From Megachile rotundata (taxonomy: Eukaryota; Arthropoda; Insecta; Hymenoptera; Megachilidae): a DNA stretch of 64,000 nucleotides. This document shows, piece by piece, positions 1-11,400 of this stretch. The number at the start of each line of letters is the position of its first letter. Positions within the stretch are counted from its first letter, which is position 1. The DNA is taken from the NCBI RefSeq assembly GCF_050947335.1, contig NC_134993.1, positions 12,400,001 to 12,464,000 on the forward strand. The letters are read 5' to 3'. The notes below the pieces were generated by a model. The model had not been told where the DNA came from. It did no database searches and saw only the letters and a program-made list of their open reading frames with translations. The position numbers and the translations under genes are program-made.

Positions 1-3000
1 CAGAAAAGTGAGAAACATAAGAGGCATGCGTTTGATCTACCCTGTTATAAAGTATTCAAGGAGTATTTATTAGTCCTGGGACAGTATCCGTATCAAACGG
101 AGCGCAGCCATAATGTAAATGTGACCGTGATTTCTTGCATTTCGATAAGCATTCTTATTCCTGTCGTAAGTAAAACGACATGTTTTTCAAAAAGAGTAAA
201 ACGTTGGTATCACGTTATATGGCCATTTCAGTCTGAAGTTTTTGCACCTTGTCACATTATTGATATTAGGAGCAATTTGGTAATTAGTGGAGACTCTCAA
301 TATATTGCCACGGGGTATAGAAAGAGAAAATTCTTTATAGTTAGTAACGTAATGAGTTGATAATGAATGATATAGCACGAGGCGATATAACACGAGGTAA
401 TATACCACAAGGTGATATAACACGAGGCGATACAACACGAGGTAATATATCACAAGATGATACAACACGAGGCGATGTTACACGAGGTGATATAACACGA
501 GGCAATATAACACAAGGCGATATAACACGAGGTGATATTACAGAAGGTGATATGACACGAGGTGATATAACATGAGGTGATATAACACGTAGTGAAATAG
601 CGTGTAGCAATGCAGCATGTAGTAATCTATCAGTTCAGAACCTAAAGGGATTTCTTTGTGGTCATATAACGTGTAAGACTATAAAATTTAAATCCCCTAC
701 ATATTTTATAAATGCCTCCACTGTTATCTTAAAACAACGATTTTTCATTTAAACATTATAAGTCTAGTTAATACAGTTCGTGGTATCCATACGGGAGAAC
801 GACATAGACGCGTTGATGGAATCTGTGCCATATATGGCGACGGGATCCGTGTCAGCGATAAAACTGTTGAACCATAATATCAACAGAAAGAAGGTAAAAA
901 TTCATAAAATCAAGAATACTACAGAATTGAGTTGTTATTAATTAAAACTTGTTTTACAGTTCGAGAACTTATTCGATCGAATGTGCAGGCAGTGGGAGAT
1001 CTCTGAGATCAACGGCGAAATACACGTCCTGAACGAAGTCACTGAGCAGGGAACTAAAATGGGTGCTCTATACAGAAGTAGTTCTTTCAATTTTGAACAT
1101 AATCATTACATATTATCCGTTGTAAGTCATCTACAAAATTTTCAGCTTCCCTATGGGTGTTTATGTTACTATTCTTGTCTCTGCCGTTGTCTGCCCCGAT
1201 ACTGGACTTTGTTTCACAGTCCAACAAAACTCGAACAAAGATACCGTTGTTCAAGTTGAATTACATCGTAAATACCGACGACTACTTTTACTTCGTGTAT
1301 CTGCATTCGGTTTGTTGTTCACTGACGATAGTGATAGTTATAATCGCTATGGATTCCTTGTACATGGTTATCTTTCATTACATCTGTGGAGTATTTGCTC
1401 TGTGCGGGTATGTTTAACAATTTATTTATTAGTAGTACATAATACTGCCGTGTGAGTCCCTGTTAGGAACGCACTTGCATCGTGCACGCATGCGTATTTA
1501 CCTGAGATGTGCGCATGCGCGTGAGTAGACTTTCGTAACAGCCACTTATACGACAGCCAGTTATCGAGCGTCCACTGTATAATAGTACATATGTCTATTC
1601 TGCAAAATAACAGGTAAAATAAAAGTTAATTATTCATTGAAATGTTTGTAAATGCAGGTACCAAATAAAGAAGGCAGCGGAAACCATGGAAAAGAATAGG
1701 ACTTTAAGAAGTGAGCATCAATATCATTTGTTCAGACGTTGCGTGAACACTCATCATGAAGCTATCAAGTTAGTAACACAGACTTAATGAGGAGTTATGC
1801 GTAAGTTGAAGCAAACCGTTAGTCTCCAATATTTTATTAATTCATTATGCCGTTACATGTTAAGATTTTACGAGTACATGAACGAAAGCACTCGCACCAG
1901 TTATTTGTTTCAAGTCGGTCTGAACATGCTGGGAATTACTTCAACAGCCGTTCAAGTAAGAATACTTCCACCAACTAATTTTATAATTAATTGCAGTATT
2001 AAGAGATACAAATATAATTTTATGCTCTTTCCTTAGGCAGTAATGAACTTTGATCAACCGCAAGAGGCGTTTAGAATTATTATGTTCCTACTGGGCCAAC
2101 AGTTTCATTTGTACACCTTGAGTTTGCCTGGACAAGTACTTCTGGATCGAAGCTCCGAGTTGTCCGAGAATATGTTCGTATCTGCTACTATTTTAGAATT
2201 CTAGAATACAATTTAGAATAGTCTAAAATTTTAGTTATATTTCAAAATATACTCAGAAATTACTATGTGAAGATTATGCATAATTTTTTTGTATACTTGG
2301 TACATTGAATTTTATGTACAATGAATATACTGTTATTTATTGTACATAGAATTGTAATGATTATAATGTAATATTAGTAATGATCATAACTGTAATATTC
2401 ATGATTATAATGAATATTCAGATAGTGTAATTATTTGAATTATTTAGGAAAGATATTTTCAGATACTTTTCCAAATGGCACGAAGTACCCGTGAAATTTC
2501 AGAAAGTGCTTCACATAATGTTAGTCAGAGCCAGCAGACCGTGTATGTTGTCAGCAGGAGGAATATACGAAATGAACATGGAAAATTTTGGTTCGGTATG
2601 TACATATTTACCGCTGTAATAACCTGGCGTTAACGGATGTTTATGCAAATATAAACGAGTTGCAGAAAATAATATAACTTGTTTTTCATAATTGTAATAT
2701 TGCAACTCAAATGAAAATTAGTTATAATAACTGCTTGTTAAATTACAGTTAACAATAATAAGTTTCCTCAACTAGTACATATTTTTATATCTCACAAAAT
2801 AAATTGTTACATTGATACTTTCGAATAGATGAAACTTTCTGATTAATTGCCATCTTCAAGAATTCACTCGTACCCGTAAACGGCCATATAACGAGAATCG
2901 TACAAATACTCTATGTATATTGCATATTATCAAACGTTATATTTGCATAAACACATCCACGATATTTAACAATTAATAATCAATGTAATTTGTTAATTTA

Positions 3001-3057
3001 AAGATTGTTAAGACGTGCGTGTCGTATTTTACAATTCTGCTGTCGCTGAGGGACTGA
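1..3057 (+). CDS. OR-1, odorant receptor (5' partial)
   Basis: Insect 7-transmembrane odorant receptor, a ligand-specific subunit thought to form an odour-gated cation channel with Orco in olfactory neuron membranes. Exons read as <1..165, 768..893, 960..1077, 1146..1407, 1658..1768, 1865..1955, 2037..2173, 2463..2595, 3004..3057; all junctions are GT-AG and the frame stays open for about 398 residues. Family landmarks: a VLGQYPYQ stretch near the N terminus, DSLYMVIFHYICGVFALCG at the end of the largest exon, SLPGQVLLDR, LSAGGIYEMNMENFGS, and the C-terminal YFTILLSLRD with stop. The exon 7 donor (GTTCGT) is weak but shared in position with OR-2. The short ATG exon expected upstream lies outside the window. 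Its closest relative is OR-2 next door. Calling it an OR is secure; ligand and subfamily are unknown. Confidence 0.92.
369..623. repeat. 15-bp minisatellite in OR-1 intron 1
   Basis: About 17 consecutive imperfect copies of a 15-bp unit close to GATATAACACGAGGT. Because the unit is a multiple of three, it leaves open frames of low complexity (GDITR-type repeats) on both strands; I do not regard these as genes. A decayed remnant with the same motif lies in the corresponding intron of OR-2 near 4948-4990. Confidence 0.95.
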
Positions 3058-4593
3058 CTTGTCAACGACGGTCGCAAGTTGTCACGGAAAAAGATTTCAA
3101 TCTCCAAACGGCAGTATTGTATAAAGTAGCAAAAAATCTCCATTCATTACTTTTATTAAATTATAATTCGTTATATTATTAGAATTCTGTAGTAGCATTT
3201 TAGATAAATATAAAATGATGACACTACAAGAATTTTATATAAATTCTCACATTCTAAAACTCTGAGCATTAACAATTTTCTTAGTTCCCTTTTGAATCCT
3301 CTCCAGAAACATTCTACATTTGAAAATTTGGAGGGCTTTCAAATTAAGTTTTAATTATAAGATTTTTCCAACTCTCGAATTTTTAAATTTATTAATTGAT
3401 ATTTGTTAATTTAAATACTTGGAAACATAGAAATGACCAATCTTTAAATATTCAAATACTCAAACCATATTAAAAATAATTTAGACAAAAATAAAATAGT
3501 ACATAATAAAATAATAATTATTCCTGAAGAGGTAAATGCAAATTTCATACTACAGCAAAACAACACCAGAATTCTATAACTTAACTTCAAAATTGTAAAC
3601 TTCATAAATTTCTTAATTTTTACTTCTTTGAATTCTTTAAATTTCACTTACCATTTAAGGAAGTTGCAGTTTCCAAATATAATTACTAGATTTCCAAAGC
3701 TTCCAATTTTTAAACTAAGTTGCAATGTTTCCAACTTACAAGTACTTCTCTGTCGCAATTCTTCTGTGTTCTGACACTTGCAACCCTTCTTCTAACCAGT
3801 CGCCCAGAAGTGATAATTTCTTCATGTGTCGCACAATTTTTAATTAAACACATACATGTACCTCACCGTGCCGGAGGAAAAATGTCAATTAAAATATTGA
3901 ACAACATTGGGGCAGTCTTGAAACGACTGATTGCTTCTTTGCGCCATGATATAACGAAGGGGAGTTCATCAGCGCCCATGTGTTATTTCCTCACGAGTTC
4001 GGCGTTTTACAATATCATGAAGCGGGAGCAATACAATAATGAGTACCTGCCACCTCATTCAAATAAGAACGATGGCAATCTATACTGCTTGACAATGAGT
4101 GGAGTTGAAACATTTATCTACTATATAAAACCGAGACTTTATTCCGCGAAAGAAGGATTACAACCTTGCCTGATTAGTTTCTCGTCAACGTTTGCGTAAG
4201 TGTGGTCGGTCTCGATACTCTAAGCTGCGTCCAAAACACAAAACTGCGTGAACTGTACGAAATTAACATCAAGAATTAAGAGTGCGTATTTTTTTCAGTA
4301 TTTGACAGAATTGTCCATACAATTGTTAGTCATAGTTTTGTGCGTAAAAATTTGAAAGTGTTCGCGAAGTGGAATGTTCATAGCACCGAAATAGAACTGT
4401 TAATTTAAATAATTGTATGGTCAATTCTGTATATTAATTGATTTAGCAAATAGAAGTTGCATCGCAATTACCGCAACGTATGACAAGTGTATTGAAATAC
4501 GTCGCGCATAAAATAAATAGAGAAACAAATTAGTTTGAGAAAGTAATATTACAGAACTTGTACCGATACTCCAATAATTAATTTAATATTCAG
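3058..4593. other. Intergenic region OR-1 to OR-2
   Basis: The first ~300 bp (to about 3340) is the 3' flank of OR-1 and aligns with the flank after OR-2 (7526 to about 7790), so it was part of the duplicated segment. The rest is AT-rich. An open frame of 159 codons (3720-4199) has no recognisable domain. Its 3' part overlaps a good TATA motif, so I read this stretch as the OR-2 promoter region rather than a gene. I could not find a convincing short first coding exon for OR-2 here. Confidence 0.6.
4122..4130 (+). promoter_or_regulatory. Candidate TATA box for OR-2
   Basis: TATATAAAA lies about 470 bp before the first recognisable coding exon of OR-2, on the right strand. Other genes of the array have a TATA box in front of a short first exon, so this is a plausible core promoter. 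No ATG-containing exon with a good donor follows at the usual ~70-bp spacing, so the first exon here remains unresolved. Confidence 0.4.
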
Positions 4594-7525
4594 TGTTACG
4601 GAAAAGTGAGGAACTTAAGAGGAATGCGTTTGAGCTACCCTGTTACAGAGTGTTCAGAGAGTATTTGATAGTCCTGGGACAGTATCCGTATCAAACGAAG
4701 CGGAGCCATACTGTGAATTTGACAGTGATTTCTGGCATTTCGATAAGCATTCTTATTCCGGTAGTAAGTAAAATGATGCGTTTTCTAATAATAGTGCGTT
4801 GCTAGTTATCACAGAATCTCGTTATATTGCCGTTATATTATAATGAGTAACAGTTGAATAAAAAATTATGTTGTGACAATTTCAAGGAACATTTTGCAGT
4901 ACGTGACGATTCATTTAGTGATCTAACATGCAGTAATAGAATACATGGTACTATAACACGTGGTAATATAACAGGAGGTGATATAACACACATTGGCCTA
5001 AGATGCTCTCACTTAGTGATACAATGTATAGATGCAACATGTAATAACCTGCTAAGTACATAAGTGACCTAGGGTCATGCAATGTGCAGAGCTATAAAAT
5101 TTCATGCCCCTAAATATTTTACAAATGCAGTAAACATTAACGTGTAACATCCTTAACACACTATGGCAGAAATTACAATTTGCAGCTAACTACATACAGT
5201 TTTCACTTAAATATTATATTCTAGTTATTACAATTCTTTACATCCATAAGAGATAAAGACATGGACGCCTTGATGGAGTCAGTGCCATATATGGCAACAG
5301 GTTCTGTGTCAGCAATAAAACTGCTGAACCACAACATCAACAGGAAGAAGGTGAAGATTCTTAAAATCAGAAACACATAAGAATTGTTATTAATTACACC
5401 TTGTTTTACAGTTCGACACTTTATTCGATCGGATGTGCAAGCAATGGGAGATCTCTGAGATAAACGATGAAATACACGTCCTGAACGAAGTCACTCAACA
5501 AGGGACAAGAATGGGTACACTATACAGAAGTAAACACCACGACATCTTTCAATGACTGTTAATCAAATTCTGAGCATGTATCCTTTTATATTCACGTATT
5601 GTCAGTTGCAAGTTACGTCCAAAATTTTCAGTTAGTATATGGGGGGTTTTGTTAGTATTCCTATCGATTCCGATGTCCGCTCCGGTACTGGACTACTTTT
5701 CACACACGAACAAAACCCGACCAAAGGTACCATTGTTCAAGCTGAATTATATCGTAGACACTGAAGATTACTTTTACCTCGTGTATTTGCATTCAGCTGT
5801 GTGTACAACGGTTATCGCGTTGGTTATTATCACTATGGATTCGTTGTACATGGTTATATTTCATTATATCTGTGGAGTATTCATTTTGTGCGGGTACGTT
5901 TAACAATTTATTAATAATACAGAATACTGCCGTGCGAGTCCCTGTTAGGAACATACTTGCATAGTGTGCGCATGCGTATTTACCTGAAGTGTGCGCATGC
6001 GCGGGAACAATTTCCTAACAGTCACTTATACGACAACCAGTTATCGAGCGTCTACTGTATAATAGTATATATATCTATCCTGTAAAATAACAGGCAAAAT
6101 AAAAGTTAATTATTTATTGAAATGTTTGTAAATACAGGTACCAAATAAAGAAGGCAGCGGAAATCATGGAAATGGATAGTACTTTAAGAAATGAGCGTAA
6201 ATATCATTTGTTCAAACGTTGCGTGAACACTCATCATGAAGCCATCAAGTTAGTAGTAACACTTAATTATCATGTGTAAGTTGAAGCACCTAATCTCCAA
6301 TATTTTATTAATTTATTATGACGTTACATGTCAAGATTCTACGAGTACATGGTCGACAGTACTCGCACCAGTTATCTGTTTCAAGTCGCTCTGAACATGC
6401 TGGGAATAACTTCAACTGCAGTTCAAGTAAAAATTCCATTCACAAACTAGGTTTTTAATTAATTGCAATATTAAGAGACACAAACATAATTTTATGCTCT
6501 TTTTTTAGGCAGTGATGAACTTCAATCGGCCGGAAGAAGCGTTTAGAATTTTAATCTTCCTGTTTGGTCAACAGTTTCATCTGTATGCTTTAAGCCTGCC
6601 TGGCCAAGTACTTCTGGATCGAAGTTCCGTATTAGCCGAGGATATGTTTGTATCTGCTACTATTTTAGAATTCTAGAATACAATTTAGAATAGTCCAGAA
6701 TTTTAGTTATATTTCAAAATATACTCAGAAATTACTATGTGAAGATTATGCATAATTTTTTTGTATGCTTGGTACATTGAATTTTATGTACAATGAATAT
6801 ACTGTTATTTATTGTACATAGAATTGTAATGATTATAATGTAATATTAGTAATGATCATAACTGTAATATTCATGATTATAATGAATATTCAGATAGTGT
6901 AATTATTTGAATTATTTAGGAAAGATATTTTCAGATACTTTTCCAAATGGCACGAAGTACCCGTGAAATTTCAGAAAGTGCTTCACATAATGTTAGTCAG
7001 GGCCAGCAAACCGTGTAAGTTGTCAGCAGGAGGAATATACGATATGAACATGGAAAATTTTGGTTCGGTATGTACATATTTACCGCTGTAATAACCTGTC
7101 GTTAACGGATGTTTATGCAAATATAAACAAGTTGCAGAAAATAATATAACTTGTTTTTCATAATTGTAATATTGCAACTCAAATGAAAATTAGTTATAAT
7201 AACTGCTTGTTAAATTACAGTTAACAATAATAAGTTTCCTCAACTAGTAAATATTTTTATATCTCACAAAATAAATTGTTACATTGATACTTTCGAATAG
7301 ATGGAACTTCCTGATTAATTGTCATCTTCAAGAATTTACTCCTACCCGTAAACGGCATATAACGAGAGTCTTACAAATACTCTATGTATATTGCATATTT
7401 TCAAACGTTATGTTTGCATAAACATATCCACAATATTTAACAATTAATCAATGTGATTTATTAATTTAAAGATTGTTAAGACGTGCGTGTCATATTTTAC
7501 AATTCTGTTGTCGCTGAGGGAGTGA
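4594..7525 (+). CDS. OR-2, odorant receptor
   Basis: Exons: 4594..4763, 5225..5350, 5412..5529, 5632..5893, 6138..6248, 6336..6426, 6509..6645, 6935..7067, 7472..7525; exon lengths match OR-1 one for one (126, 118, 262, 111, 91, 137, 133 and 54 nt). The first listed exon begins with a phase-1 acceptor after TTCAG, so a short upstream ATG exon is missing from this model. The protein ends in YFTILLSLRE. About 399 residues are readable with no stop. Exon 8, intron 7 and part of intron 8 are nearly identical to OR-1, while exons 1-4 are clearly more different, suggesting gene conversion of the 3' half. Assignment to the OR family is firm; only the start is uncertain. Confidence 0.9.
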
Positions 7526-8420
7526 TGTCGACAATAAGAACGTCGCAAGAGGGAAGAAAATTTAAATCTCCAAACACCGATATTACATAAGGTAGCGAAA
7601 AACCTCCATTTATTTTGCCACTTTTTTAAGACGAATTATTATAAATCATAATATTAAAATTCTGTAGTAGCATTGTAGATACGAATAAAATAACATTGCA
7701 AGAATTTTATATAAAATCTCGAAATTTTCATATTCTGAATCCAGATCCCCTCCAAACATTCTACATTTGAAAATTTGGAAGGTGTTTGAAAACTTAAGTT
7801 ATTTCACTTACTTGTTCACTATTCTTTGTCTGCAGTGACCTCTTCACCGCCATTTTCTTTCAGGCACCTCATCAATTTTCCATCTTCCTAAAAACAGACA
7901 TAAAATTACATGAACATATTTTTGTTTACAGTGCCACCAATATTTGCACAAAACACTGCACAAGAAATTGCACATAAACAACTGTACCTAACCAAGCCAT
8001 AAACTGAAGAACTTATTACCAGCCACAGAAAGAAGAAATTCGACTCCACAAAAAGTGCAACACATAACATAAAGGCTACACGAATGGAAACATGAAGCTA
8101 CCATCAGTTCAGCTGTCATCTTCTCACGAACAAAGTTGTGTGACGCTCCTCAGATTTCATCGAAGTTGCTCGTCACGTGCGCCTGCAAATTGCATCCAAA
8201 TTATTTCAATACACGTATTTCCGATCGACAAACTTAACATATAATTTTCTTATCACTGAAAACGTGTGAGGTATAACGATAGCACGTACCGATTAAGTTG
8301 ACGATCGATCGGCTCGTGTCCATACCGTTATTTGTCAGTCACCTATACCGGCGTTTAGTTGATTTATTTAACGGTGTCATTTTGGGTAAAACAACGTGTT
8401 GTATAAAGAGTATCTTACAA
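7526..8420. other. Intergenic region OR-2 to OR-3
   Basis: The first ~270 bp aligns to the 3' flank of OR-1. The remainder is AT-rich with no open frame I can support. A TATAAAG sits at 8402-8408, but only 19 bp before the candidate ATG of OR-3, which is too close to drive it by the spacing seen in the other genes. Confidence 0.55.
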
Positions 8421-11400
8421 ATGCTGAGACCGGTGCCACTTGAAGTACCCCTTGAAACCTGGACACGTGCAAACAGTACGGGTTTATTAGTTGAGTCAAT
8501 TCAAAGCAATGGTGGTTTTGTTTGTATAGAGGTGATTTAGTGTATGGTGGAAATATTGTGGTAGTTTGATAAAATTGAAGGGTTTATTAGTTAAATAATT
8601 TGGGGTTGCTTTTTGGGGAAGAATGAAGTAGTGAGGGATGAAATTTTGGAGGGAAATTCTTGTGACTTCAGTTTTGTCATATTCTTTTTTCTATATGTAG
8701 TATAAAAGTAGTATATTGTATACATAGTATTTAGTATACATTCTAAGTTCAAATAAATGCAATTTGTTTCATTTGAAAGCTCTGACAATATTTTACAGTT
8801 ATAATTAATCACAAGTTATATTAATATAATTTAATTGTGATTGATTTGTTAATTGGTGCACTGTTTGATAGCTTCAAGCTTAATTATAATTACTACAACT
8901 TAATTGTGGTTGATTTGTTAATTGTTATACTGTTATACTGATAGTTTCAAACTTAATACAAAAACTTAATATATTAATTAAGTTTGAAGCTATCAAACAG
9001 TATAACAATTAACAAATTAACCACAATTAAGTTATATTAATTACAATTAAGCTTGAAGCTATCAAACAGTACACCAATTAACAAATTAATCACAATTAAG
9101 TTGTATCCTTTACAATTAAGTTTGAAGCTATCAAACAGTATACTAATTAACAAATTAACCACAATTTTGTTATATTAATTACAATTAAGTTTGAAGCTAT
9201 CAAACAGTATACTAATTAACAAATTAACCACAATTTTGTTATATTAATTACAATTAAGTTTGAAGCTATCAAACAGTATACTAAATAACAAATTAACCAC
9301 AATTTTGTTATATTAATTACAATTAAGTTTGAAGCTATCAAACAGTATACTAATTAACAAATTAACCACAATTTTGTTATATTAATTACAATTAAGTTTG
9401 AAGCTATTTGCTGTACCGATTAACAAATGTAATAGTGTCTATAAAGAGTATAGTAATCTGATAGTACAATTGTTAAGGTAGTCAAGTCCAAGGTTCTCAG
9501 TGTTACAGGAGAATAGAAGAGGATGCTTGGACGTGTACGACATACCATATTACAAAATGTTCAGAAACAGTTTGCGACTTCTGGGAGTGGATCCTTATCA
9601 AGATAACATGCTTAGTAATTTCATTATCTTTTTAGTGACGTGCACCGCACTTGGTATGGTTATTCCTACAGTAAGATGATAATCACTTTATGAATGTTAT
9701 TGCATATCAAATAGTCCATATTGGTACAAAAAGAGAAACATATTTTGAAATTTAATATTTAATGCAATTAAGTGAAAGTATTGTAAAATGCACTTGTGAT
9801 ATGTCATTTTGAAGCTGAGGTATTAGCAAAATGGCTGCCTAAAGGTTTCATGGATATTTGTAAAACAAAATGGCCGACTACAGCAGACATAATATACAAA
9901 ATTTCATTTAATGCAATTATTTTGAAATATTTTGAAATATTTCAAAATAGCTTGTGGCATATCATTCTGAAGCTCAAATTATTACAAAAGCAGTTACCTA
10001 AAACAAGTACCTTGTTATTGATATTCCTAATACAAAATAGCTACATTATATTATATATATCTTAATGGCTACCTATAGCTTAAATGGCTGACCATTGCAA
10101 ATGTAACAAATTACATATTTACTTGCAGTAAAACAAAGCTGCAGCTGTCAACCAGTGTTCCTATAGATACAATCAGTCATAATAATATCTACATATCCTC
10201 AATTAAAATTGATAAGCCATAAGTGATATTTTACCTCCAGAAACAGAAAGCTTGAGATGTACTATTTGATATGCAACAATCTAGCACACTACCCTACTGC
10301 TAAAAGAGTTGACACAGCAAGTTACAACATTGTACGACAGTTCTTAGGGTTCCACAAGGCGCTACGTGATAAGGACATGGACGCACTGTTCGAGTCGCTG
10401 CCCTACTTCATCGCCTCCTCCATCGGCATCGTCAAGCTAGCGAACCTGCAACTAAACAAAGCGAACGTATGTTATTTACTGAAAGTATCAAACTGAAAGT
10501 ATCAAATGCATAAAGTATCAAGTCTTTTTTAGTTTAGAAAGTTGCTGAATATGGTGGCGGACGAGTGGGAGAACTTGAAACTGAATAATGAGTTAAAACC
10601 TTTGGAGGACCTCACCAAGCTAGCGAGTACCGTTGCGCGTATCTATAGAAGTAGGTATCTCTGAGTGGTTGGTCAATGAGTTGGTGTGACCAGGTGTTAG
10701 GTTAGGTTAGGTTAGGTGAAATTAGAGGAAGCCTTTTCAAGCTCCCAGCTATTAAAGCTTGGATGAAATTAAAGGAAGCCTTCTGAAGCTCCCAGGTGTT
10801 AGAGCCTGGGTGAAATTAGAGGAAGCCTTCCCAAGCTCCCAGATATTAGAGCTTGTATGAAATTAGAACAATAAAGTAAAGTTGTTAGAGCTAAGGCAAT
10901 TGATCAAAATAAAAGAGTAACACTATTGGACAGACTTCCTTTGGGTCACCCCAGCTTGTAGATTGACGTCCCTACATTTGTGACATTTAATAAAATTCTG
11001 TGTATTCTAACGTTTGCAGCCTGCATACTGTCATCCATGACAATATTTCTGTCGGTCACGTTGCTTCCAAGTGTCCTAGACGTCATTCTACCCCTAAACG
11101 AGACACGCCCGCGACAGCAACTATTCAACGTCGAGTACCTGTTCTTCGACAAGGACGAATACTACTACTCCGTGTACCTGCAGCTATCTTGGAGCACGTT
11201 CGTCATCGTCATGGTTATAGGATTCGTGGACTCTTTGTACATCATCATAATTCATCACTCGAGCGGACTGTTCGCTGTGTGCGGGTAAACTGAACGGAGG
11301 ACAATTCTTCAGAAATACTTGAATGTAATTTCATTGCAGGGAGCAAATCAAGAAGGTGACGGAAATGTCTGACGCGGTCGGTGGTCGAATATCTGATCAG

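Noticed and set aside
369..623. Repeat protein encoded by the 15-bp minisatellite
   Set aside because: Unit length divisible by three makes long open frames by default on both strands; located in an intron of an intact receptor gene.
3720..4199. 159-codon open frame on +
   Set aside because: No recognisable domain; its 3' part overlaps a TATATAAAA promoter motif and it has no counterpart upstream of other ORs. Most likely chance.
8402..8408. TATAAAG as the OR-3 TATA box
   Set aside because: Only 19 bp before the candidate ATG, whereas 62-78 bp is the rule in this array; the start of transcription would fall after the ATG.
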